Shown one piece after another: positions 36,519 through 44,675 of a stretch of 64,000 nucleotides of DNA. A model generated the notes under the pieces. It was not told the DNA's origin and ran no database searches. It saw nothing but the letters and a program-made list of their open reading frames with translations. How positions within the stretch are numbered: position 1 is the first letter of the stretch; each line of letters starts with the position of its first letter. A program made the position numbers and the translations under genes. Source of the DNA: JAUVZF01 sp964539385 (lineage in GTDB: Bacteria; Planctomycetota; Phycisphaerae; FEN-1346); assembly GCA_964539385.1 (NCBI GenBank), contig CAZIJC010000005.1, forward strand, positions 1-64,000. The letters run 5' to 3'.

Positions 36519-37387
36519 GCGATAATGACGTTCACTTCCTTTGCAGCGGGCATCTGCCTCATCAGTTTCGCCTTGACGTTCTGCGCGATCAGGTGCGCCC
36601 GAGCCATGGTTATATTCTCGTCGACCGCTATCGACAGGTCGATCTGAAGAAGCATTCCCGTATGCCTTGCGCTTGCATCTACGACTTCCCTCACGCCGTC
36701 CATCTTCCCAGCGCACACTGCTATTGCTTTCATGACCCTGCTGGACGGGGCCTTGTCCATGATCCCGGCAAAACCGTTGTAGATCATCCTCATGCCCATA
36801 ACGAATACGATGATCGAAACGATCGCGACCCCCGCACCCTCGACGATTGTTATGTTGAGAAGCGGAAGTATCAGAAGGATCAACACAAAGCATGAAATCC
36901 AAACTCCGGTCCGGTTGTAACGCGCGGCCGTAAGTGCCATCCCATTTGTGCAACTCCTGCTCTTGGCTAGCAGATACCGGTAGAGACTATAGTTGGCCAA
37001 CATCGATATCACTGCGACTATCAGCGACAGGATGTGAGCGGGGTGTATGCGGAGCCATCCGACAATCGTCAGGCTGTAGAGAAACATGTGGACGGAAATG
37101 ATCAATCCCGTGGTGCCGACGGCTGCCATGCTCAGAAACAGGATCTTGCCCACTCCGTAAGGATGCCTCTCGTCAGGCCGCTTTCGACCAAGCAGTTCCG
37201 CCTGCCAGGGAAGCAAGCAGGCCCCCGAAACCAGGAGAGAAAACAAACCGTCCATCAGGATAAGCCGGTTGTATGCAAACAGGCCAAATACCAGCTTGAA
37301 GATGGAAAGGGCGAGGTTGCACAGCGCAGCGACGAGGAAGGGCTTCTCGATCCATCTATCGTTTATGTGCTTGCCCGCGTCCGTCAT
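36515..37387 (-). CDS. mamM: Divergent CDF protein, MamM-like
   Basis: 290 residues with six predicted membrane helices and a CDF-type C-terminal domain (VREVVDASARHTGMLLQIDL; ENITMARAHLIAQNVKAKL). HPYGVGK matches the CDF loop after helix 2. Metal ligands are eroded: helix 2 has MDGLFSLL with only the first Asp, and helix 5 reads AARYNRTGVW with neither His nor Asp. In known clusters MamM stabilises MamB and has its own metal sites. Here it may be mainly a structural partner. Assignment to MamM is by position and C-terminal similarity. Confidence 0.65.
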   Translation of the reverse strand: MTDAGKHINDRWIEKPFLVAALCNLALSIFKLVFGLFAYNRLILMDGLFSLLVSGACLLPWQAELLGRKRPDERHPYGVGKILFLSMAAVGTTGLIISVHMFLYSLTIVGWLRIHPAHILSLIVAVISMLANYSLYRYLLAKSRSCTNGMALTAARYNRTGVWISCFVLILLILPLLNITIVEGAGVAIVSIIVFVMGMRMIYNGFAGIMDKAPSSRVMKAIAVCAGKMDGVREVVDASARHTGMLLQIDLSIAVDENITMARAHLIAQNVKAKLMRQMPAAKEVNVIIA

Positions 37388-37396
37388 TATTGCCGT

Positions 37397-37594
37397 TTAT
37401 TCCCGCTTCTGCCTGGTTAGTTCAACAAAATACGCGACACCGTAACCGAGAAAAAAACTTACTACCAAAAGAAAAACAGTCTTTATCTCGTAGCCTTGCG
37501 TGAAAGGAAGGTTCACTTTCGTCGGATGCATGTTCAGCGCCGACAGTATAACCACCGCCAGAACAATAGTTATGATTATTACTTTCCGCCACAT
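37397..37594 (-). CDS. Small LapA-like (DUF1049) two-helix membrane protein
   Basis: 65 residues: helix 1 (VIIITIVLAVVILSALNM), a short loop VNLPFTQGYEIKT, and helix 2 (VFLLVVSFFLGYGVAYFV) with a basic tail. This pattern is that of LapA/DUF1049 proteins of envelope biogenesis. It lies 23 bp after the MamE-like protease and 9 bp before the MamM-like gene, thus in the operon. Its role in the cluster is unknown. Confidence 0.7.
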   Translation of the reverse strand: MWRKVIIITIVLAVVILSALNMHPTKVNLPFTQGYEIKTVFLLVVSFFLGYGVAYFVELTRQKRE

Positions 37595-37616
37595 TGTTAT
37601 GACATTCCTTTTAGGC

Positions 37617-38543
37617 TCACCTGGTCAATGCGTCCTTCACAATGGGCTTGACCTTGTTAATCGGAATTGCGAATCCGACGCCGAGGAACACGCCTGTAGG
37701 TGCATAGATGGCCGTAGTTATACCTATAACCTCGCCTTTGATGTTGACGAGCGGGCCGCCGGAGTTGCCTCTGTTAATGGCCGCATCCGTCTGGATCATA
37801 TCGCTGTAGGCCTGATAACCTATGACGAGATCTCGCGAATCGTCGCTTATGATTCCCGCGGTAACCGTCTGTTCCAGCCCGAACGGCGCCCCGACCGCCA
37901 TGACCTTCTCTGCCACCCTTATCATGTCCGAATCGCCAAGGACGGCCGCTGGAAGCGGCCCGCCGGCATCGATCTTCAGTACGGCAATGTCGTTATCCAG
38001 ATCTTTGCGGACGATCCGGGCCGGGTATTCCGTCCTCTCGAAACTGAAGATCACAACTTTAAGATTCACAGCCTTCGAGGCGACATGGGCATTGGTTACG
38101 ATATATCCGCGAGGGTCGACGATGACCCCGGAGCCTAACGATTGTTCCTGGACAAAGGTTATGGCAGGATTGTCGAAGACGACCGCGCCGGTCAGGGAGG
38201 CGCTTTTTGAGGAAGTCGCCTGGTCGGCGGTAACGTTGACTATCGCCGGCCTGACGGCTGCAAACGCCGTCGCCAGATCGTCATCCGAACACGTCAGTGT
38301 CAAATTGGCGCTGGAAAGCGCACCCGACCCCGCACCCGCCCCCCCCGTGCCGTCAAGCGTCCTGGCCTGTTCCTGCAAAAGCGACTTTTTGGGCCGAAAC
38401 AGGTCCCAACTGACAACGGAATTGTGCATACTGTATATGCCCAGATTCACCGTGCCCCAATAGGCCACGAACAGATTCGCCGCTATAAGGGCTATAAGTA
38501 TCCATATGACATTTTCGGAAACCCAATCCTTGACATTCATCAC
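37617..38543 (-). CDS. mamE: MamE-like trypsin/HtrA-type membrane protease
   Basis: 308 residues. One N-terminal TM helix (about 11-29), a Gly/Ala linker, then a trypsin-like domain with the complete triad: His153 (VTNAHVAS), Asp185 (DNDIAVLK) and Ser261 (NRGNSGGPLV). MamE proteins process other magnetosome proteins and itself. Canonical MamE also has magnetochrome and PDZ domains; here these are missing and PDZ modules are on other proteins, so the MamE function seems split over several genes. It could alternatively be a general DegP-type enzyme, but pairing with the inactive paralogue at 29139 favours the magnetosome type. Confidence 0.78.
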   Translation of the reverse strand: MMNVKDWVSENVIWILIALIAANLFVAYWGTVNLGIYSMHNSVVSWDLFRPKKSLLQEQARTLDGTGGAGAGSGALSSANLTLTCSDDDLATAFAAVRPAIVNVTADQATSSKSASLTGAVVFDNPAITFVQEQSLGSGVIVDPRGYIVTNAHVASKAVNLKVVIFSFERTEYPARIVRKDLDNDIAVLKIDAGGPLPAAVLGDSDMIRVAEKVMAVGAPFGLEQTVTAGIISDDSRDLVIGYQAYSDMIQTDAAINRGNSGGPLVNIKGEVIGITTAIYAPTGVFLGVGFAIPINKVKPIVKDALTR

Positions 38544-38564
38544 AGTACCCTTGCTATTGCCGGA

Positions 38565-38831
38565 TTAATAGGGCTCTTCCGATTCCTCAAGCCGCTTGCA
38601 CACCGGCTTTTCATAATCGCCGTTCTCGTTCGTATGCTCGGTAAGTATCAGGTTGCCGGGCGATGCGCTTACCGGGACGACAGCACTTGTATCAGAATCA
38701 ACAAACGTGGCTGTTGGCTCTGTAATGAAGATGTAGACGAAAAACGCAAATACCATTCCAGCCACAACGAACGCCCACATGATATAGGTTCTGGGGCAAT
38801 TCGCTGCAAGAGCACCGTCAATGGTTTTCAA
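38565..38831 (-). CDS. Small one-TM hypothetical protein
   Basis: 88 residues: a short cytosolic head, one TM helix (about 15-36, IMWAFVVAGMVFAFFVYIF) and an acidic tail ending ESEEPY. No family is recognised. It lies 21 bp upstream of the MamE-like gene on the same strand, so it is probably in the operon. Confidence 0.5.
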   Translation of the reverse strand: MKTIDGALAANCPRTYIMWAFVVAGMVFAFFVYIFITEPTATFVDSDTSAVVPVSASPGNLILTEHTNENGDYEKPVCKRLEESEEPY

Positions 38832-38860
38832 TGTTCTGCTCCTATGGTCTCTCAGGATTC

Positions 38861-38992
38861 TCAGTCTTCAGATGGTTCGCTTTGTTCCTTGCCTTCCAAC
38901 CGACGAATTCTGTGCTTATAATCCCTCAATTTGGCCGCAAGCCAGACCACAGCAACGATCAACACCAGAAGCAATAGTTGTCCTAGTGACAT
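38861..38992 (-). CDS. 43-residue one-TM micro-protein
   Basis: ATG 38992 with AAGGAG eight bases upstream. One TM helix (LLLLVLIVAVVWLAA) followed by a basic then acidic tail (KLRDYKHRIRRLEGK, ending SEPSED). It appears to be the first gene of the leftmost-reading magnetosome operon. No homologue is recognised. The clean ribosome site and hydrophobic pattern support it. Confidence 0.5.
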   Translation of the reverse strand: MSLGQLLLLVLIVAVVWLAAKLRDYKHRIRRLEGKEQSEPSED

Positions 38993-39131
38993 GCGTGTTC
39001 TCCTTCTAACAACAGACGTTTAGCGGCATTCCGGCCCGACGGGCTACGCACCCGCGACGGAAATACCAAGCCATCATTCCATTAACCCAAAACACTGCAT
39101 CAGGCCCCTTGCGGCGATTCCGATACGGCTT

Positions 39132-39824
39132 TCATTTCCTTCGAAGCATGCCGAACAAGCTCAGAAATTGGACCAGGGCCAGGATGGTTGCTATCACGTA
39201 TGTAAGAGCGGCCGCCCTGAGAATCAGGCGAACGCCCTCGAGTTCTTCGGCGTCAACGATGCCGTTTTCTTTGATATAGCGCATCGCTCTGGAGGAAGCC
39301 TCGAATTCGACAGGCAGCGTCACAAAGTAGAAAAGGACTATCCCAAGGAATAAGATCAATGATAAATCCAGCAGAACCGACGACAGCACCATTTGTCCGA
39401 GGAGTATCCCGAAGAAAAAGAGCGGCAGCAGCAGAAAACCGGCCTTCTCGATGATGGGCGCGATACTGTTTCTCACCTTGGCGGGGGGATAGTCACTGGC
39501 ATCCTGTATGGCGTGTGCGGCCTCATGGGCGGCGATTCCTATCGCGGCGACAGAGGCACTCTGCGAAACCATACGGGAGAGCCTGACGGCCTTCAGGCGG
39601 GGATCATAATGGTCCTTGAGCCCGGGGCCGATCTCCTCGATAACAATGTTGTCCAATCCGGCGGAGTTGAGCATCTTCCTGGCGAGGCGACCGCCGCTGA
39701 CTCCCTTCTTGACGGGCTCCTTTGAGTACTCCTCAAACAGCCGCCGGACCTTTCCACGGACATATATCCCGCAAATAAGCAACGGTATAACTACAATACC
39801 GGATATGACATAGAGCTCCGTCAT
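39132..39824 (-). CDS. Zinc metallopeptidase (membrane, YugP/PF04298 type)
   Basis: 230 residues from ATG 39824; the frame extends to 39872. An N-terminal helix, the HExxH zinc motif in IAAHEAAHAIQDA and then three to four hydrophobic helices after IIEKAGFLLLPLFF match the Zn_peptidase_2 family. FEASSRAMRYI supplies the usual downstream Glu. Substrates are unknown. It is on the same strand between the mam-like genes and fixX and may belong to either group. Confidence 0.82.
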   Translation of the reverse strand: MTELYVISGIVVIPLLICGIYVRGKVRRLFEEYSKEPVKKGVSGGRLARKMLNSAGLDNIVIEEIGPGLKDHYDPRLKAVRLSRMVSQSASVAAIGIAAHEAAHAIQDASDYPPAKVRNSIAPIIEKAGFLLLPLFFFGILLGQMVLSSVLLDLSLILFLGIVLFYFVTLPVEFEASSRAMRYIKENGIVDAEELEGVRLILRAAALTYVIATILALVQFLSLFGMLRRK

Positions 39825-39940
39825 GTTTTCGGCACCTTCTTCCGGGACGGTTGCCGCCGCCGCGTTGCACACCTCCGATAAACCCGGCGGCTATTTCCGT
39901 CCCATCATGATTCTTTGCGATCCAATGCCAGGAGCGTCCT

Positions 39941-40243
39941 TCAACTAACCTTGTACGAGATTCCCTCTCCCCATACGGGATTCGACCATTCTATATTATT
40001 CATTTCGCAAGCTATCCGGCAGGCGCCGCATTCGAGGCAATCCTCGTAGCTCACGTCTATCTTGCCTTCCGCTTCGTTCCACACGTAAACTCCCGCGGGA
40101 CAAATGTAAGTACACGCCCGCTTGGTGCAGTCCACGCACAATTGCTCGTCGAGCTTAATGTGCGATTCGGTGACGGGCTTTCTGCGAACCGTGAACAGTT
40201 TTTCGCGCAGGCTCAGGTTATTGCTATTTGTCGCGATTGACAT
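39941..40243 (-). CDS. fixX: Ferredoxin-like protein FixX
   Basis: 100 residues with two Cys groups: CVDCTKRACTYICP at about 36-49 and CLECGACRIACE at about 70-81. FixX ferredoxins carry a [4Fe-4S] cluster and accept electrons from FixC. Length is typical. It starts one base after the FixC stop, so it is coupled. Confidence 0.9.
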   Translation of the reverse strand: MSIATNSNNLSLREKLFTVRRKPVTESHIKLDEQLCVDCTKRACTYICPAGVYVWNEAEGKIDVSYEDCLECGACRIACEMNNIEWSNPVWGEGISYKVS

Positions 40244-40244
40244 C

Positions 40245-41564
40245 TCATATCCCGCCTTTCAACATCTCCATGGCGATCTTCCCCGCCTTGATGACGTTTG
40301 TCCTGTCGCGAAGCATGTGAAAGACATTCCACTTAACGACCCTTTTGGGCACATCGCCAACCTCAAAAAACTTGCACAGCACATCTTTTGCGACGTGTGG
40401 ATAGTCGTTGATGAGTTCCTTGTGTGTGCGCATCAGGTCAAGAAAGTCCCGACTGCTCTTCATATTGTCCAGGACAAAGGAATCCTTGAGCTTTCGCTCG
40501 TAGAGGCTCAAGGCCTTGGCGTCGTAGCGTTTTTCATCCCTTCTTTCCAATATGGTTTCGGCCGCGATCATTCCCGACGCCATAGCCATGTTTACACCCT
40601 CATGGCAAAGGCTGTTGTTGATAAGCCCGGCTGCATCGCCAACCAGCATAAGCCCGCCGGTATAGAGTTTGGGGAGGTTCTTGTATCCGTCCATGGGAAT
40701 CATGTGCGCCGAGTACTCCAGCGTCTTGCCGCCGCGGATCAAAGGCTGCACACACGGATGGGCCTTGAACCTCTCCAGGAGTTCATTTGGTGTGACAGGT
40801 TCCTTCTTGGCGTACATTTCGCTGATGACAACCCCGATGCCCACGGATACGGAATCCAAGCCGGTGTAGATAAAGCCGTTGCCCAGCATTCCGGCCGCTA
40901 CGCTACCGAAATACTCACAGGCGGCGCCTTCCCTGCCCGTCAGGTGGAACCTGTCGTCAATTACATCCTTGGGCACGGAAATCGTTTCCTTGACGCTAAT
41001 GCACCGCGTTCTCATCGACATCCTGTTGCGCAGGGAGGCCTTTTCCGAAAGAAGCGAATTGGCGCCTTCGCCGCAAACAACGATGTCGGCAAACAGGGCG
41101 TTGTCATCACCCGGATTTGTCCTTACTCCAACGACCCTGCCGCCCTCCCACAGGAAGTCCTTCACCGTTACACCGCAGATGATGGTAGCACCCTGCTCCC
41201 GGACCTTCCCGGCGAACCATCTGTCAAACACGGAGCGCCTCACGATGAAGGAATGATTGTAGGGCGGGCTCTTGAACTCCTCCGGCTCGAAGGTCATGCC
41301 GATCTGCGACCCGTCCACCAGCATCGCATAGTGCTTCTTGGCTACAAACCTCTCGACCGGCGCTTCGTCATAAAAGCGCGGCATCAACTTCGTCATCTGA
41401 TCGGAGAAGAATATTCCCCCGAACATGTTCTTTGCTCCGGGATATTGGCCCCTTTCAAGAATCGTTACCTGCACGCCGGCCTTGGCCAGAACATATCCGC
41501 AGGCGAGCCCCGCCGGGCCTGCCCCGATAATGACAACTTCGCACTTGTCTCTTTCAGCTACCAA
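40245..41564 (-). CDS. fixC: FixC, FAD-dependent ETF:quinone oxidoreductase-like
   Basis: About 439 residues. FAD-binding VVIIGAGPAGLACGYVLAKAG near the N-terminus, the GDAAGL motif in MLVGDAAGLINNSLCHEGV and the conserved YHMIPMDG-like part HMIPMDGYKNL. With FixA, FixB and FixX it forms an electron-bifurcating NADH to quinone plus ferredoxin complex. The frame is open to 41648 but overlaps the HTH gene; a TTG at 41564 fits the family length better, so I use that start with modest certainty. Confidence 0.88.
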   Translation of the reverse strand: MVAERDKCEVVIIGAGPAGLACGYVLAKAGVQVTILERGQYPGAKNMFGGIFFSDQMTKLMPRFYDEAPVERFVAKKHYAMLVDGSQIGMTFEPEEFKSPPYNHSFIVRRSVFDRWFAGKVREQGATIICGVTVKDFLWEGGRVVGVRTNPGDDNALFADIVVCGEGANSLLSEKASLRNRMSMRTRCISVKETISVPKDVIDDRFHLTGREGAACEYFGSVAAGMLGNGFIYTGLDSVSVGIGVVISEMYAKKEPVTPNELLERFKAHPCVQPLIRGGKTLEYSAHMIPMDGYKNLPKLYTGGLMLVGDAAGLINNSLCHEGVNMAMASGMIAAETILERRDEKRYDAKALSLYERKLKDSFVLDNMKSSRDFLDLMRTHKELINDYPHVAKDVLCKFFEVGDVPKRVVKWNVFHMLRDRTNVIKAGKIAMEMLKGGI

Positions 41565-41571
41565 ACTTGCT

Positions 41572-42261
41572 TTACCCTTGCCTCTCCGATTCGACCTGCG
41601 GGGATCCTTTATGCGGCTTTCCGCTGGTACCAGGCGATCTGCCGGCAAATCGATCTCTTATTCGTGTAACCCTCTTCCTTAAGTCCCGCACACCCTTGCC
41701 TACGCTATAGGCGAAGCTATCCCGAAAGTTCCTCCTCCCATCGCTGTTGGACGGGGTTTCCCCTTCGATCGCGGCCTTTGGCTGCGCATTGGCATCGTAA
41801 GATCTGAACAATTTCTCGAAATAAGCGCAGCTTAAACAATCTCCCTTACATCGAATCACTTCTTTACCGAATTGCCGCACCATAACAAAGCAATATTCGA
41901 TCTGCCCCCCATGAATTAAACAATTTCTACAATCGCTGTCTTCATGCCCGTGATCCGCCTTGTGCCGGTACTCCCAACAGTGGCCCAATGTCCCCGAGGC
42001 GATACTACTGCGGTCTCCGTGGGAAGTGTCCTGGTGGAATCGCTCAAGAAAGGAAATTGCTTCGGCTACAGAGATTCTGCGATGTCCGCCGAGCGTCTTG
42101 ACAGCGTTGATTTTGCCTTGATTAGCCCAATTGATGACCGTAAAACGTGAAACGCCACAAAGTTTCGCCAACTCAGTAGTTGTAATGTAATCCTTTCGTC
42201 CGGAGGCGGCATTGCTGCCGCCTTGCCGTTTCTTCCTCTTGGCTGTTGTATCCAACTTCAT
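41572..42261 (-). CDS. Excisionase/MerR-type HTH regulator with Cys-rich domain
   Basis: 229 residues from ATG 42261 (the TTG at 42354 is the open-frame limit). A helix-turn-helix of the BldC/excisionase kind (YITTTELAKLCGVSRFTVIN, GHRRIS) is followed by a Cys/His cluster: CWEYRH, CRNC, YCF, CKGDCLSCAYF. The last part is basic and disordered. The Cys set probably binds zinc or an Fe-S cluster, making this a candidate redox- or metal-responsive regulator. It lies between fixB and fixC, so fix or mam genes may be its targets. Confidence 0.7.
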   Translation of the reverse strand: MKLDTTAKRKKRQGGSNAASGRKDYITTTELAKLCGVSRFTVINWANQGKINAVKTLGGHRRISVAEAISFLERFHQDTSHGDRSSIASGTLGHCWEYRHKADHGHEDSDCRNCLIHGGQIEYCFVMVRQFGKEVIRCKGDCLSCAYFEKLFRSYDANAQPKAAIEGETPSNSDGRRNFRDSFAYSVGKGVRDLRKRVTRIRDRFAGRSPGTSGKPHKGSPQVESERQG

Positions 42262-42503
42262 TGCAATTGACTGAACGTTTCTGCCCCGCGTGCTGATCTG
42301 CCGGGGCCGAAACGTGTGCGCCCAGGCACCCCCGATCCCGTTGTCTGTTTTCAACCGTCCACGGGCAGTCTATGGATTCTCCACAATCTATACTTTCTCC
42401 GCAGGCCTAGGTCAAGTCTCTTCCTGCAAATTTTTGAGGTTTCTTTGAGAAGGAAGAAGCCCCCCGAAAAGGTGCGTTTTGAGCGGTGTATGGGCGGGGT
42501 GGA

Positions 42504-43361
42504 GTCCGTAAAGTTCTGTAAAAGCGGCTCGGCGCAAGGAGTGGCGAGCCGGTAGCATCTCCTGATTCGAACGGTTCTGAACGAAAGGAGATGCACGATG
42601 GCTCGCCAGGATGAGACTACTGCAGTGCTGGACGTTTGGCAAGAGGCGAAGGACGCCGGCGACGATCCGATCCGTGTGCTCCTTCAGGGGCTGCTGCAGC
42701 GGCTCCTGGAGGAGGAGATGACGGCTCACCTCGGGGCCGAGCCGTACGAGCGGACCCAGCGGCGTCGGGGCCACCGCAACGGCTACAAGCCGCGGACCTT
42801 GAAGACGCGCGTGGGGAGGCTGGAGATGATGGTGCCGAAGGACCGCCAGGGGCGGTTCCGGACCGAAGGACCGGGCGTGGGTCGCGGCGGGTTGGCGATC
42901 GGTGCGGGACGCCGAGACGCTCGCCGAGGCGCAGGGGCATCTGGCGGCGCTGGTCGAGGCTCTGGCCGAGCGTTACCCGAAGGTGGCAGCGTGGCTGGAG
43001 GAGGCGTTGGCGGTGTACGCCCTGCCGGCACCGCACCGCAAGCGGATGCGTTCCACGAACATGCTGGAACGGTGGCACCAGGAGCTGAAGCGTCGGACAC
43101 GGGTGGTGCGGATCTTCCCGAACGGCCCGTCGTGCCTGCGTCTGGTGACGGCGCTGTCGATGGAGACGAGCGAGGAGTGGCAGGGGCGGCGGTACCTGCC
43201 GATGGAGGCGGCCGAAGGATCGGTTCCCGGCGAACCGGAGACCGGCGCGCCGGCCCGGTCGGTGGCCTGAGCGTGGGGCCCGCTCCGGCGTCGGTCCCCT
43301 TGGCCTCCGCGGCCCCCACGCCGCCCAACGAGGAGATGCCATTTTACAGAACTCTCAGGAC
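42504..43361. mobile_element. IS256-family derivative, internally deleted
   Basis: Imperfect terminal inverted repeats: gtccgtaaagttctgtaaaa at 42504-42523 and its complement at 43342-43361 (16 of 20 match). I see no target duplication. Full IS256 elements are about 1.3-1.4 kb; this one is 858 bp. It lies between fixB and the HTH gene, splitting the fix locus. Confidence 0.75.
42598..43270 (+). pseudogene. IS256/Mutator transposase, middle deleted
   Basis: The first frame gives a typical N-terminus (LLQRLLEEEMTAHLGAEPYE, RRGHRNGYKPRTLKTRVGRL). At about 42890 it shifts to another frame that gives the C-terminus (ERYPKVAAWLEE, HRKRMRSTNMLERWHQELKR). Roughly 200 residues with the DDE catalytic core are missing, so it cannot transpose on its own. 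Its 3' part occurs again at 53648-53876. Confidence 0.8.
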
Positions 43362-43391
43362 TTGACTATCCTGGAAGAGACCGGCAGCGAT

Positions 43392-44660
43392 TCATGCATG
43401 ATTCGGCAGGTAAGATTGTGCCAAAGCGCGAGGCTCATCTGCAACAAAGTGGCCGGGTTCTTCCATTCGCATCGTTTTTGCTTCTCTGGTGAGTGCGGGA
43501 ACGATTTCGAGGACGTCTCCCACGATACCGTAGTCGGCCACGCTGAAGATCGGTGCCTGTGGGTCGTTATTGACGGCTACGATGATCTCTGAAGACTGCA
43601 TTCCCACAAGGTGCTGAATCGCGCCGCTAATGCCGCACGCGATGTACAGTTTTGGGCGTACTGTCCTGCCTGTTTGCCCGACCTGGTAAGCATGGGAAAT
43701 CCATCCCGCATCGACGGCTGCGCGGGAGGCGCCCACCGCTCCACCTAGCGCCTTGGCCAACTCTTGAAGGATCTTGAAGTTTGCGGCCCTGCCAAGTCCC
43801 AGGCCTCCGGAGACTATTGTATCAGCGTTTAACAAGCGTGCCGTTTCTGCGACATCCTTAATGACATCAAGCAGCTCAACCCTTTGTGTCAGTTGGTGTT
43901 GCCTGTAATCCAATCTGATGATCTTTCCTCTGCGCGATTCATCCCGCTGGAGGGGCTTGAAGACTTTGGGACGGATGGAGGCCATTTGAGGACGGTGGTT
44001 TGGGCAGAGGATGGTGGCCATCACGTTACCTCCAAAGGCCGGCCGGGTCTGCATCAGGTTCTTACTCTTGGGGTCTATCTCAAGGACGGTGCAGTCGGCG
44101 GTCAGCCCGGTTTCCAGTCGGGAAGCCAGTCTCGGAGCAAGGGATCGACCTGATGTCGTAGCGCCAAGGAGAAAGATATTGGGCTTGTACACACCAATCA
44201 GCCCGGCCATTACTTCCGTGTAGGCCTCTTCGAGAAACACCCTCAACTGCGGAGATTCCGCCAGATAGACCTTCTCTGCCCCGAAGCTTATCAAGTCGTT
44301 GGCGCCTTTCTCCATCTGATCGCCCAATAGTATCGCGCAGAGGGATTCGTTGAGTTTGTCGGCCAACCTTTTGCCTTCGCAGAGCAGTTCGAGAGTTACC
44401 GGCGCGATCTTGCCGTTTCTTTGCTCGGCAAACACCCAGACGTCTCTATGGTCGTTCTTGTCATCAGCCCGCGGCGTCTCTTCACGGTCGATCTCGATGG
44501 CCTTGAACTTCTCGCAGGCGGTGACACAAGCACCGCAAAGATTGCATTTGCTCGGATCGATCCGGGCCTTTTCGCCGACAATGACAATCGCCCCAAGGAG
44601 ACACGCTTGAAGGCACGCCTTGCACCCGACACAGTTTGCGGCACTTATACGTATGCCCAT
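43392..44660 (-). CDS. fixB: FixB, electron-transfer flavoprotein alpha subunit with N-terminal ferredoxin domain
   Basis: 422 residues. Residues 1-60 are a 2x[4Fe-4S] ferredoxin (CVGCKACLQAC and CNLCGACVTAC), followed by the EtfA N-terminal domain and the FAD domain with GASRAAVDAGW and QVGQTGRTVRPKLYIACGI. Fused ferredoxin domains occur in several anaerobes. Together with FixA it binds FAD and passes electrons to FixC/FixX. It lies 15 bp after fixA. Confidence 0.93.
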   Translation of the reverse strand: MGIRISAANCVGCKACLQACLLGAIVIVGEKARIDPSKCNLCGACVTACEKFKAIEIDREETPRADDKNDHRDVWVFAEQRNGKIAPVTLELLCEGKRLADKLNESLCAILLGDQMEKGANDLISFGAEKVYLAESPQLRVFLEEAYTEVMAGLIGVYKPNIFLLGATTSGRSLAPRLASRLETGLTADCTVLEIDPKSKNLMQTRPAFGGNVMATILCPNHRPQMASIRPKVFKPLQRDESRRGKIIRLDYRQHQLTQRVELLDVIKDVAETARLLNADTIVSGGLGLGRAANFKILQELAKALGGAVGASRAAVDAGWISHAYQVGQTGRTVRPKLYIACGISGAIQHLVGMQSSEIIVAVNNDPQAPIFSVADYGIVGDVLEIVPALTREAKTMRMEEPGHFVADEPRALAQSYLPNHA

Positions 44661-44675
44661 GGAAGCAGTTCCAAT

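Noticed and set aside
36519..36953. 305-residue version of the rhodanese protein
   Set aside because: The extra 145 residues lie antiphase in the MamM-like gene, are low-complexity and lack similarity; ATG 36518 has the coupled overlap.
37617..38543. Ordinary DegP/HtrA heat-shock protease
   Set aside because: It lacks PDZ domains, has an inactive sister in the same cluster and is embedded between mam-type genes, so the MamE-like reading is preferred, though not certain.
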